Position numbers and translations under genes: made by a program. From assembly GCF_002078875.1 (NCBI RefSeq), contig NC_034414.1:10590225-10654224 (forward strand): DNA of 64,000 nt, given 5' to 3'. Under the pieces are notes generated by a model that saw only the letters and a list, made by a program, of their open reading frames with translations, did not search any database and was not told where the DNA came from. This DNA comes from Numida meleagris (lineage: Eukaryota; Chordata; Aves; Galliformes; Numididae). The stretch's first letter is position 1; each line of letters opens with the position of its first letter. Positions 12,144 through 25,200 of the stretch are shown here, piece by piece.

Positions 12144-15100
12144 TTAGACCTTTGGTTGGTGTTAGAATATTTCAGTTTGGGATCAAATTGCTACTCTTGG
12201 CACACATTACTTCTGGACATTGTCCAGAACAATGCTGCTTAGGGATGAATTGAAATTGCAGGTACAGGTTTGCCCCAGTTTGACAAAAAAAAAACAAAAC
12301 AAAAAGCCTGAGATGAATGAAACTACAAATTATCCTCTTTAGATCAAATTGATGGTACTTGCTGCTTTTCCTAGTCTTTGCTTTAGACAATTTGGGGATA
12401 AATTGTGTAAGACTCTTTGCGTGTCTTGAAATTAATATCTCAAAAATGAGAATTATCCCCCTTTACAGTACTTTATGTAGTTTTTCCACTTTATATATGG
12501 ATGGTGGATTTCTGTTGGTGGGAAATAAATGGGAAGTATTCTTAATTTTGATTACTTTCATTTGACATAGCGTCTGTTCTAGTAATCCCGTCCAAATTCA
12601 TAGTAGTTCTTATGTTAGCTTGAAGGAAGAGGGCGATTACATTGTCCTTCTGTGCAATTTTTCAGCTGGAGGTGCGTACAACAAAAACTGATGAGTACAC
12701 ACACAACCTCTTGTGTTTGAGAAACTAATTATAGGTCAGGGACTGAGAGAGAATATTATGGAACATAAGGTTTCATGTCACCAGTAAGTCAAAATATATG
12801 AAAATAAGCATTTTGATTTATTTTTCCATTTTTCCTCTTTGCAGTGGTCTTTTTTTTGCCAATTCCAGTTTTAGATTTGTTCTTCTTATTTTCTTCAGGC
12901 CAGCGGGAAGAATGTTGTGAGTGCGTGTGGTACAAACTCTGTTAGGATGTCTAACATTACAGCGCACTGGCTTTCTCATTAGGCCCAGCTCTAATGAGAA
13001 CTCCTTAAATTCCATAGCCTAAAACTGGAAAATACCTGCTATAGGTGTAATACAGGGATTTAGCACTTCAGTGGTATTTTTCTAAGCTTGAGCAAACCAC
13101 ACAAAATTTTTCTTTCTTTTTTTTCTTCAGTAGATTTCAACATGTGTAGCAAAAACACAAGCGCGTACTTCCTAGATATCTAACTTATTATCAGTTTTCA
13201 AGATGGTGTGACAAAGCATGTTGCCATAATATAATTTTTTTTTAAAATATAATTCCTTTCAAGATAGTTGTTTAAAAACAAAAAAAGGAACTTTTTTTTG
13301 GTGTAAATTTAAAATAAAATAAATTGGAGGGGACTGAGAAAAGAAAACAGTGAATACCTTGCATAAAATTAAGTGTTTTACAATTTAAACATTTAACAAT
13401 TCAGTAATGGCTCATAACCGTTGAGCAATAGTTTCAAACTCTATAATCTATTGTTATAGAATGGAAAGTGTCAGGCTATTCAAAATTGTTCATTCTTTGT
13501 AAATTGCAATGGACTGATAAATGAAATTATATATACAGTTTTCACACACATTCTTTCTAAATTAAAATTCTATAACTGTAAAATTAAATTTGGGGAGCAG
13601 TCCTAATCTACTTTTTCAGCTCTACGGTTTTATGGTTTTATTCTTGAAAGTCTTGAAAACAATTTTTCTATGAAGTTATTTAAAGTACAGCACTTCTAAA
13701 TTCCTTAAATGTTAGGCTTTGTAAACATTTCTAAAATAATGCTAGGATGATTATTTCTATTGCTGCAGGTTGTTTTGTGAGATCTTCTGTTTTTGTGCTT
13801 TGGGAACAACGGGTCTTTGTCCTTGTAAACAGTTACCCAATGAAGTAGTTAGTGGATTTGAATTTTTGTTTACAGATTAAACAGAAGCGAAAGAAGCTGA
13901 AAGCTTGCATTCCAAAACTGATGACTTCTGGGGAAGGGGGGAATTATACCATGTAAAATATGAAAAAATAAATCTATTACTCTTAGGGGAGTTATAATCA
14001 CTGCAAATTATTTATGCAGATCAACATTCTTTGAAAATACAATGAAGCCTTTATAAATTCTTTTACATTTTTTAAAAATAGATTTGTAAGCCTTTTCCTG
14101 AAACTATGCCGAGTCCTGCATACTGTCATTCTCTTTTCAATTGTAAACATAGTTTCAGTACTACCACTTTTGCACCAAACGCTGTTCCTAAGCGACTGCT
14201 GACGTCAGTTGGTGCAGCACAAGAAGGTTTGTGTGTTTATCTGCTGTGGGCAGACTCTTAGAAAAGACGAAAGTATGTAACTAGATTAGACCAAAGAGGT
14301 TACTGCTTTAAATAAGCATACCTACTGTTTGCAGTGTCATTCTTTATTTTTTCTATATTTTATTTTGATTAGCAATTTTATCTTCTTTTGCGTATGCCAT
14401 GATATCTTGTTTGCAGGAGATTATCTGGAGGGGTATATGCTCTCTTTGCAGTTGCTTTAAAGGGGTAGCCTTTTAAAATTATTTTCTATAGTGTAGATAG
14501 AATAATTTAAAAGGAGCATAAAACTTTCGCATACTTAATTGGAAGGTTAGAAATAGTGTTAGAAGTGAAAGCAGGCATACGATTTTCAGCTCAAGTGAAA
14601 CATATTTACTTAGAGATTTTTGGCTAGAGCCTATACATTTGGAATGATACTCTTGGAATATTTTGCTGCATGCTTTTGTATTAAACAAAATCTGAGTGTA
14701 GCTGGTTTAGTAACATTTATGAATTTTTATTTCTTCTTGGCTATACTTGCAGTGCACCCGTACTAAATAAAAATTAGCTGTAGGGAAAAGTCCTCATCGT
14801 TATATGAAAGTAAAGGACATAGTAGTGAGACTGCAGTTATGACAGGACAAAGAAGAGCTTATAGGAAGTAGTGTTACCAGTTGATTTATTATGGCAGTAA
14901 GAAAAATGATAAGTTTTTTCTTTTTGCAGAAATCTTTTCTTCAGGTTGAAAATTACAAGCAGTGATTTTCAGAACTAAGTAGTAGTTGAGAACAGTTGGT
15001 CCGAATTAACTTAGATTGCCAAATTAATTAGATGAAAATTTAAGAAAATGCCTGTGGGACATAGGAGTATATTAGCAAGCATAAAAGTGAAAAGCTATGT

Positions 15101-15195
15101 AAGGTTCAGACTGAATGTAGCTGTTATTGTGGCCTCACTGGTCTTGAAGTCCATTTCAGTCTTTTAACATTTCCTGTACTGGCACATTGTGTTAT
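12144..15195. other. Intron 1 stretch, no gene seen
   Basis: Non-coding AT-rich DNA with A/T-rich low-complexity pieces (12285-12305, 13229-13325). No exon, RNA gene or repeat family recognised. Confidence 0.55.
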
Positions 15196-15805
15196 CCAAC
15201 ATGGATTTAAAAATCTGAGGATGGAGGATGCGCAGCCTCTTCAGGCACTTTGCTTTGCCTTGTCCCGCTGCTTCTCTGTCCTCACAGTGAGAAACTTTAT
15301 CCTTATGCCTAGTCTGAACGTATCTCATTTCAGGGTTGGCTCTTGTCCTCCCAGTATGCACAACTGGATACCATCACTTTTTCAGGTGAATAAGCCCCTA
15401 TTCCACAACCTCTCCTCATAGGGAATAGCTCCGGTCGTCTGGTCATCTCAGTGCATCTCTGCTGAAATTGCTTCATTTCAGTGATGACTTTTTGTATTGG
15501 AGACCCCCAAACGGCAAGAGCTGAGAAGAGGGGAGCAATCACTTCATCTAATGGCTGCGCTCCTGTTAATACAGTATGGGATACTGTTGGCTGCCGTTGC
15601 TGCTAGGGTTTGCTGCTGAGTTATGCTGAGTCCCTAGCTCCCCTGCCTGTATTTTCCCAGGTGCAAGTCTTCACATCTGTCCACACTGAATTCCATGACT
15701 CCTGTTTACTCATTCCTCCAGCCTGCCTAGGTTCCTCTGGATGGCAGCCTTCCCCTTCTACATATAGGCCAGTTCTCCCAGTCTGGTATCATCTGTAAGC
15801 ATATT
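15196..15805 (-). mobile_element. Old CR1 LINE copy, antisense
   Basis: A diverged CR1 copy read on the - strand. On the + strand it shows the typical order of antisense CR1: a block ending CTCACAGTGAGAAACTTTAT, then CACAACCTCTCCTCATAGGG, then a Ser/Leu-rich piece, then TTCCTCCAGCCTGCCTAGG and TCCTCTGGATGGCAGCCTTC, and finally GGTATCATCTGTAAGCAT. These correspond to the 3' UTR-proximal part and C-terminal ORF2 of an older subfamily. Many substitutions and stops show it is a fossil. The exact ends are uncertain by tens of bases. Confidence 0.8.
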
Positions 15806-18800
15806 TTGTAAATTTCTATTAAACAGAAGAACATAGTTCTTCTTTCACATTTAAGAAAAAAATAAAAAAAACAGCTGCCAAATGCTATTACTTATTTACC
15901 TGTAGTGATGCTTTTTCTAGGTCTTCACAGAGTGTTCGTCCTCCCTAGCCATATTTCCTTATTTAAAAATCTCTTCTCCAGCTTTCAATAGCAAAGGAAG
16001 AGTTCAGAACTGACATCTAATTCAGTAAATTTTTCCCAAACAAATATTGAAATTGTGAGGTTTTGTTGCTGTCAAAGTGTAAAAATCACTCAGATCGAGT
16101 CTGTTTAGCTTAATATTCTGTCTCTGTTTTTTGTCTGAGATGAAATTCAGTGTGTTCTTATTAGTTAAGTTGTATTGTTTACTTGAAGATTTATACTAAG
16201 CAGTTTTTTAGGACTGAAACATGGGTTAGCACTTTTTCCAGTCATCCTATGCATCTGTCTGTTATTGCAGCATCTCCAGGAGCAGCACACCAATGGAAAA
16301 TCAATAAGAATAGTAATCATAAGTAGCTGCTTATCATCTTCCTACCTTTTACAAGAGCTAATGTGCAATTTAGTACATTAAAGACCATGGAGAAAAAAAA
16401 AGCCATAATCATAGGTTGATAGGAGATTAAAAAAATATGAAACGTGATACTCTTTTTCTTCCGTACAAACTTCCTATGCTTCCACCTGTTCTCAGTTCAG
16501 GGAACTTGCTGGTTTTAGCTAGCTGGTGACAAGTGCCTCCCTTTCAACTTATTGCAATAAGTTGCAAGTTTGCCCAGTCTCCCCGATTTTGGACGTGGCT
16601 CGTTCTAGCATTTTCTAATGGCTTTTGGTTCTTGTGGTATGAATAAGTAATCTTTTGTTTAAATTCTTACTGACCAGTTCCTCAGACAGAATTTGCGACA
16701 ATCATGATTTCAGCGTAGCAATAAGCTCGACGCATAGCAGTGAAAATGTCTAGTTGGATAAAGAAATTATTTTAACGTTATTTAGAGACCAGTTTGTATC
16801 AAAGTTTATGACCTTTGTATACTTTGTGAGTGAACGTATTGCAATAATATGTAGCTATCCTGTTTCTTGGCTATAACTGTTAGGAATTTTTGCTGCAGGA
16901 TGTGCCACTGAAAGTTCTGCCCAGTGATGTCAGATGGACTTATGTAAAACACCTGGAGATGAATTAATAGCAGAGAAGTTACACCATTCTGTTTCATTGA
17001 TTTCCTTTTGCAGGAAGGAAATGTGTTGGTTCTGTGTTGCGTGAGATCAGCTGGAATTAGTATAAGAGTCTTTGCATGATTATGAAGAGATGGCTGCATC
17101 TTGAACATAAGGACTGGTCTTTGTGCAAATATTTGTGCTGCAGGTTCTGCTCTTGTTCAGAGTACAGACTTGGTGCATTTTTGTAAATAACTGGATTATG
17201 CCAAAAATTATCCATTCATTGTCACTGACATCAGAAGGTAGCCACAGCAGAGATCCCAAAATATAATTTTATAAACAAAGAAAAGGTCACTCTTTCCTCT
17301 TTGGGTCATATGTTATGAGTAGAAATGAGCAAGTAAACAAAAACAAAACAAAAAACAATAAATAAAAAAAAACAAAAATATATTTTTTATGATATATGAT
17401 CTTGCAACCATCCTATTTAAAATTTTAAAAGCTCTTACTCTGAAATACTGTTAAAAATATATCAAATGTCTATAACTTCTAAAAACAAATATTTTTAACT
17501 TAGACCCTTTAAAATTATTGTAATCCCTCCATGAATTAAGTGTATAAAATATTGAAATGATTTTTACTTTTAAGAACAGCTGTGGTTTTAACTACAATTA
17601 ACTTAAATTGAGACAAATCAAAAGGCTTTTATTATATTTCCTAAGTACAGTATGACCTATAGTAACCATTCTGGTCTCAGGTTTCTTAGTTACCATCCTG
17701 TATGTTCTGTTAGTTTGTGAAACTATAACTGGGCTCAAATCCAAAAACTTCTCTCTGGAAATTTATAGTAGTCAAAGTAGGACACATTTCTCTACAGCTT
17801 GGGTGTTTTTTGTAACTTATGCAAGTGGCGAAGATGCTTTTCATCTTTGTAGACCAGAGTAGACAATTTTGTGAGGTAATGTTCACATATGGCTGTCAAA
17901 AAAAAAAAAAAAGGAGATTTATAGATAAACTAGGCATGACATCTGGATGAATTAGTTTTAGCTCAAATATAGTTGTTCTTAACATAGACTTTTGTGGATA
18001 TAATTTGAACAGATTGGCTTTATTTTCTGATTTGTTCAGTTGTTCTTTATTGGAGGCAACCACTTTGGCATGTGGTACCTAGGTTGGATTCATAGCATAT
18101 TTTGCACAGGATCCTAGTCAGGAATGCTTTAGGTAGCGTTGTCTCATTGCCTTATTTTAGAAACTTGCCATTCTTTTTGGACAAAACCTAACTGCTTGTT
18201 AGCATCTAGAGGTCTCACCCTGGCAGAAGTTAAGTTTGAAATGAAAATTATCACATCATGGGAAATAAAATTGGCAACTACTGCTTTTGTTATAAAGGTA
18301 AGGTGGGGGCCCAGGATATTTGTTCTTCTGTAGAAAACATTTACTGACCGCTTAAGGTTCCCTTCAAATTGAGCTATCCTAGAAGACTATGTACCAGTTA
18401 GTGTAAAATTTTGTGTAGGCATACCTAACTAGTTCAGGCACTGCTGAGGGCATGTTTGTAGTAGCATGTAATTCTTCCCACGCTGGGAATTATGGGAAAG
18501 GAGTTGAGCAAATATTTAAGCATTGAGTCAATGTTGAACTCCAGCCATTGTGGCTACTGAGCTAGTACTACCTAAGCTAGCTAGCTTGCAGTTTGCTAGG
18601 AGTTTTCTAACATAATTCTTGCTGGTTTGTATGAATGAATTGGAAGCATCTCGGTACCTTTAGCTACTATTCATAGCTATTCTTTCATAGTCAAAATAGA
18701 CCATACAACTTTACATGCCCTGTCTTTCTTTTCTTGGGTTTTAAACTTGGAAAAATACACTTATAGATCTACCTGGCTGAATTTATCTAGTACTTCAAAC

Positions 18801-20559
18801 AATCTGTTAGCTTACTGAGTTAATATAAGCTTATCAGTGTATATTAAATCTACATTTCAAAAGTAGTGGGAGTGGACAAAATATTTAGTGTTCTGAAATA
18901 TACAATTTAGATTGCCTTTAATATGCTCAGTGTATAGCATAGGAGTCATAAGAACTGTATGTTAAGTATCATTAAAATTCTGCTAACATGTTTTACATCT
19001 GAACATACAGTGACGTTTTAAGTAGTACTTTGGTCAGATTTTATGAATTTGGGAAGATAATGTTCACGTACTTTAACAATATCTTGCAATGCTCTCTGAC
19101 TTCAGCTTTATGACCTTTAAAGTCAGTGACCTGTCTCTTTATTAATATCACTTATTTACTTCTCTTTTCCTCACACTGGCATGAAAACTTTTGCTGATTT
19201 TGGTCGCTGTTCTTTAATGCTGTTAAAATAATTTGTGATAAATTAATTTTCAAGTGTATTTTACTTAAAAGCATGAATCCATATTATCCTTTAAATAAGT
19301 CTGTTCGACACAGGAGAATTATCAGGAATTTGTACCTCTTAAATTGGGGAAAGAAGTGGCATAATACAGTTCTTGGCCTCGTTTTCTTGGTTTTCTCATT
19401 TGCTTTTTCTGTTTGTATGTTTGTTTCATGAATGAAGAACCATGCAGCACCTGGTATAAAAAAGGTGCTGGATCACACAGCAGGCTGAGCTTTCAGTGCT
19501 TAATCAGGTTGGCATCTGACAGGGCCTTGCTAGATGTCACTCTCCTCTGTTGAAATAAGATGTTACAGTAACTTTTGAGATAGATTTTAAACCTTGCTAG
19601 TAGCTTCAATAACTATTAAAAGTGTTAAAGCTGTAGTTTGATGGACTGGACCACTACAAGTCCTTACTAAATAAGGTAACTGCAATATCAACTGTTGTTA
19701 GGAATTCATAGTGGAGCAATGGAAATGAGAAGTTCCACTGCAATTGTGCTTAGATTGCAACTATATCGGACAGAAAATTTGTTAAACTGAAAGGGGAAGG
19801 TAAATAAAGTGGAATCCCTCCAGGCAGCATAGAAAATCTTCAAAGACATCATACTGGAAACTTGAGACAAATGCATGTAATTTATCAGTAAAGAGATGAA
19901 GATGAAAAGAAGCATGCCATGATAAAACAAGATTGTAAAAGAGGCTTATAGGAAAAAACAAGCATTCTTCAGAGAAGTTGAGCTTGTGTCTAGACAAGAC
20001 AGATTAAATGTAATAATCCGAGGCAGGTGAAAAAGAACTTGGAGAGCAAATGGTAGAAAATACAAAAATCGGTGTTAATATTTCTTCAAATTCATTAGAA
20101 GCTTGAAGTCTCCCAAAGTGTCTGTTGAACTGGTGGGTTCTCAGATATAGAGGGAGAATCTTTATAGGATGAGGCTATAGCAGGAAAAGGAAGGGCTTCT
20201 CATACGTTCACTGTTGGAGAACCTGCAGAAAATTCCTGTGCTGGAAGTTTACTGGCAATTTTTTGGAGGATATTAATAAAAACAGCAAAATGTCAGGACC
20301 AGATAGTGTATTCTCAAGGTACTCAAGACACTTGAGAATGAGCTAACCCAATTGCTGATGTTAATGTGCGGCTTTTTACTTAAAAATTGGTAAGGTCCTA
20401 GCTAAGTTGAAGATGGCTGAAGTCAGGGTAAATGACAGCTTTTGCTCTGCCCTCATTTCTAGAATGTCACCTCTCCACAGAAAGCAGTTGGGCTTGATGG
20501 GTATGGCTTGACTTTGCCAGTTCTTCCTAGTCATTGTCTCTGTCTTTCACGTGTATGGA
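15806..20559. other. Intron 1 stretch, mostly featureless
   Basis: AT-rich non-coding DNA with an A-rich low-complexity patch at 17338-17385 and an A15 run near 17899. A weak CR1-like 3' end is noted separately at 18346-18385. The part 19700-20500 is more purine-rich and may hold an old unrecognised repeat, but I cannot name it. Confidence 0.5.
18346..18385 (+). mobile_element. Possible CR1 3'-end relic
   Basis: About 40 bp (CTTAAGGTTCCCTTCAAATT then GAGCTATCCTAG) resembles a diverged CR1 3' terminus. It is too short and degraded to be sure. Confidence 0.3.
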
Positions 20560-20700
20560 AATTTCTTCCAGGAGGACTTGCTGCAAAATCGTCCCAGAAT
20601 CTGAACATCATCCAATAGCCTGTAGTTCCCTATTTCCTTCTGCTTGACTTTAAAAGCTGGGTAACGATCCTCTGCCTGCTCTGAGCTTTCAGAGACACCA
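20560..20700 (-). mobile_element. Possible ancient LINE relic, antisense
   Basis: The stretch with AATAGCCTGTAGTTCCCTAT, followed by a CTTCTGCTTGACTTTAAAAG block, resembles a common antisense avian CR1 ORF2 region (the segment usually reading GGCCTGTAGTTCCC...CCTTCTT). Similarity is judged by eye and is weak; the borders are guesses. Confidence 0.35.
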
Positions 20701-22077
20701 GCTGTCCCTTGGAGACATCCCACCTAGTCAAGTCCAGATTGTTCTGTCTCTGCTCTGAATTGTATTATGGGTAGTACCCTAAGCTCTGTAAGCAGACAGC
20801 ACTTGAGAGCTTGCTTTGCTGGTAAAAGCCGACAGAACGAAAACTTTGAGCAGGTAGGCCTTCTCCTCTGTCATCTGGTCATTCTCCCCATTCAGTGGTA
20901 CTCTGAGGTTGTCTTATACTCTTCTTCTGTAGGACAGGACTGGAAGTTGAAGAGAAATGGCCTTTATGCCAAGGGAGTTAGTATTATTGTGAAAATCTGC
21001 TTTCAGCTATGTTTTTAAATGGTGTATGCTCAATAGAACATTTTTGGCTACGTCTATTGTCTTTTTTGTCTGTGTCTATTTCACAGCACCTGAAAATTCC
21101 AGCATAATGTGTACGGTACTATCAGAAGTGGACTTCGCCTGTGATTTCAGCTCTGAGCTTGGGCTGTGTCCCAGAACTGAACAGGAGGATGATTTCTTCT
21201 GTGCTTTATCTCTCCCTAGTCTTGTCTTGCCTGGTACAATTGCAGTAGGGATAAGAACTGGGGAGAAAATAAGATAAAGTGTTCTGGTGAGCAGTAGGGA
21301 AGGACCTGGGGCTGAAGGAGAGTTTCAAGTGGTGGTCTGAACTTGAATGAAAACGGGATATTTTGTGTCTGGAGCAGTGAGATTCATATGCTAGACAAGG
21401 AGGTTATGATGAGAAGATTGAGAAGTAAGCATAGTTGGAGAAAGCTGAAGAATTTATCTGGAATAAGGAGGTAAGGGATGGGTCTGCTTTAATGCTGGAA
21501 TGGGCAAGGCTGTGTATAACAAATCCCTCCTAAGTAAATCCTCTTAGTATTTTGAAACACCATGCTAGTGTCTACAGAACATAATTACTGTGTTAGATGA
21601 GGCTGACTTAGGAGACTGAGGTTTCCACAGGTATGTTTCCTACACTGAATTTGGAAAAATGTATTCCATTTGCTTGATTCAGTGATTGTGAACACATCAC
21701 CAGAAAGTAATGTGACAGCTAATTAAATGATTGTTATTCTGCAATGGAACAAGTTCTATCATTCAATAATTGAAATTATTGCTTAAAATACATCAGCATG
21801 TGGCAGTAGTACAGTGATCCTAAAAGACTAACCACAATATCATTAATGTCTAGAACAATGTGAGTGCTGCTTGTATATTATACATCTCCATTACAAATAT
21901 GTGAATATATTATACTATACATTATTGCACATAATTTTCACATATTTTGGTTCAATTATTGGAGTTTTATGTATATGAAAGCACTGTTATGCTTTCAAGA
22001 AAGCTGCATTTATGCTTTACAGTTCCACTGGAAAAGTTACAGTACTAATGACTCTAAAGTGACTTTTAAGTATACAT
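20701..22077. other. Intron 1 stretch, no gene seen
   Basis: Two adjacent open frames of about 83 codons (20767-21018 and 21026-21277) lie here, but they show no recognisable domains and no splice-consistent borders. I treat the interval as non-coding. Confidence 0.5.
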
Positions 22078-22243
22078 GCTGCCCAGGGAGGTGGTGAGTC
22101 ACTGTCCCTGCTGGTGTTCAAGAAACTTTTAGATGTTGTACTGAGGGACATGGTTCAGTGGGAAATATTGGTGATAGGTGGAAGGCTGGACTGGATGATC
22201 TTAGAGGTCTTCTCCAACCTTGGAGATTCTGTGATTATGATGA
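22078..22243 (+). mobile_element. CR1 LINE 3' fragment, sense (second subfamily)
   Basis: About 165 bp of CR1 3' end: GCCCAGGGAGGTGGTGAGTC, then TTCAAGAAACTTTTAGATGT, GGCTGGACTGGATGATCTTA and TCTCCAACCTTGGAGATTCT before GTGATTATGATGA. The wording AAACTTTTAGATGTTGT and GGTGATAGGTGGA marks a subfamily different from the copies at 6990 and 30768. There is no ORF2 left. Confidence 0.92.
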
Positions 22244-25200
22244 AGCCTTTCTTTTTCCAGCATTTATGTTTTCTCCAGATGCACGCTGGATGTATATGGA
22301 AGAATTAATCAGCTCAGATAATATGAAACATGCAATGAATTATATAGTTAATAAGACTTTAAGGGCAATGTTTCATCTCGGAGTTGAAAGTATGATGAGA
22401 AGGGACCTTTTTGTTGTAGTACCTGAATGACAAAGCATCTTTGTCTGACACAGTGCTGTTAACGCTCATTATCAGGCCGTTTTAATCATCTTTCTCTCTT
22501 GGTCTCTCTTTGAAATATTTATCATAAAGCTCTCAACTCTTTGGGAGGTGAAGTGTTTTTTTATTGTTGTTGTTTGTTTTTATAAATTTACATTGTATAA
22601 AACTCATCAAAAATTAATCTTTATCCTATTCATGATTTGGAAGTTTTATGTTGAAGAACATATGAGATCACAATATGTGGAATAGAAATATTGAATCATT
22701 TCCTTACTTATAGTGCTCTAAGATAACCTCTTATGCCATAATCATTTAGGTATGTGGGTGTGCTGCTATGCCATGGCTAGCTTATGATACATCAGCTATT
22801 CTGCAGTAATTGCTGATGGATTTCCTTTTATTCCCTGTGTAATAATTCATTTCTAGTGTTTTTCTCTGAGGGGTGATAACTTCAAGTATTTTGTTTTTTA
22901 AAAACAGTGGCTTCACACAGAGCAGCTGACAAGCAGCAGCTTGCACCGCATTGATTTACTAATGGATGGCTCTGAGAGGGCCTAATGGTAACAGAAACAT
23001 CTCACTTTGCTAGGATAGATTGAGCGCTATGTGAAACTGCGGCAATTCTCGTATCTTGAGTCGTGATTAGCAGATGATTTCAACCAGTTGAGAAAACAGG
23101 TAATTGACATTTCCTAGAGTTAAGAGGCATCTATATTGAGAGTTTAGGATTTATCAGATTTTCAAAAGATAACTGGAGCACTTGCATACTTTATTCATTA
23201 CTTATAGAAGGTTTCATTGTAGCATTGTAAAGAAAGTATAAAGTAGTTTGGGCTGCTGCTTGCACGGAAGATAGAAGAATGTTAAAAGGCTCAATTTTAT
23301 TACAAAAATAGTATTAGGAATCTCAGCATTTATTGTTGGTTTGAGTATGGGTTTAGTTAGAATAGTACTGTTTTCTTCATTTGACCTTATAGTTTTACAG
23401 GCAGGCCTACAGTTTTAAACTGACGATGAAAATCTCTTGAGGTCTTAGTCCAACTAATTTCTTATCGGAGACTGTTCTCCACCGCTGTAGCAGGCAACTT
23501 CTGTCCAGCGTCATCCAAGTTATTCTAAGTTGAGCAGGTAAACAAGTATCCCAGACCTTCATTTTCTATACAGTTATAAAAATGCTGTTCAGTATGACAG
23601 ACTTTGTCTTCATATTATGTAGTATGCTGATCTCTCAGCAGTTAAACTTCTTTTTCTTTCCCTTTCTTTTCTTTCTTTTTCTAGCAACTGAATTCAAGTA
23701 TTTGCATGTTAATAGTATAAAAAAAGTCAAATTTGCATCTTTTACCACTAATAGTCTTTATACAGATTGATGATGCAGTAATGAACCAGTTATGAGGCAA
23801 CTCATGAATATAAATAGTCCCATTTAACAAGTATTTTGCCAAGGTCACTGGGAGAGAGGAGGGAGGTCAGAAGCAGCTCCTTAGTCACAATCACCTCTGG
23901 AGCTGAAACAAGCTCTTTCTTTGTCTGTAGAAATTTGGCAGAGTTTTAGGGTTGTCAGAGTTTAGATGCTAAAATCTGGGACAATGGCAGAGAGCTAAAC
24001 TGTGTGCACAAAGATTAACTGTGCATGGGAACTAGAGTTTATGTGCATATAACCACTTTTCCAGATGCCTGTAGCCTTGATTTCTGCATGTTTGGAAAAA
24101 CAACTGGTACCACAGAAATACTGGAAAAGCTGTATTCTATATGCTGTTCATAAAATATCACATTTGACCATTAGATCATACCATCTTGACTATAAAGGAT
24201 ATCTGGCAATCCTGTGAGGCTCAGTCTGTATTCTCCCCTAATCACAGAAGAAATATTAATGCATCAGCAGAAGCATTCTTTGGATACAGTGATTATTGTT
24301 CATGATGGCACTACTGGCACGTGGTTTTGACCTCTCAACTTGTTTCTGCCTGGCAGTGGCTTTCAGTATTGTTCAAGTGCAGACTGGTGTCTTCTCAAAA
24401 TAAAAATGTTTTTATTTTCTCTTATCTGTCAATGTGTCCACTTAAGCAGCCTCTGTCATCATAATATTACAAAATAAACCCCAGAAATTGCCTTTGAGTG
24501 GGGAAAAAAGCGTGTTCCAAATAGGGTGGTACTTAAACGATTCTTTTCGGATTAATATTGGATTTTAAGTAAACTGTCTTGGAAATACAAGCTTTTCAGG
24601 AAAAAGATGACACGTTATTATAAAATTAAATAAATAAAATAGTAACTCAAAGACAAAATGTTTGTATTATTGCCACAAGGAATGCAAAAGCCTAAGAAAC
24701 AAGGTGATGGGTGCTTTCTAGAAGTATTTTCCAGCTAAAGTAGTCTCCTTCTATTGTATATGGCAGTTATTTTTCCTCCATATCAGTTGTGATGAACTGA
24801 TGGGATACATGAATGTTTTCAATAATTATTGACCAGTGTTGTAGTTTCACTGAACAAATACTTTCTAGTTGACAGTCATTATGCTTCTTCAGTCTACAAT
24901 AATGCTGTAAAGACAAATCACTGAATATAAGCTTCCGGAATGACATCATGACATAGACTCTTAGCTGTCAGCTAATGATAAACCAAGCCTTGTATCCTTG
25001 TCTCCCTAGGAACATCCCTGGAGGTTCAAAACACTGTTCGAAGATGATTCTTAAAGTCAAAGCCTTTTAAGTTGCAGTTCATTTCAAATCTGTGTTGCCA
25101 TATAGATTCGTAAGTCTTGAAAAAGTACTTTTAAATTACCATTTGGTAAATGGCATTAATCTTTCTGACTGCAGATTAATTTTTGTCAATTACAGTACTA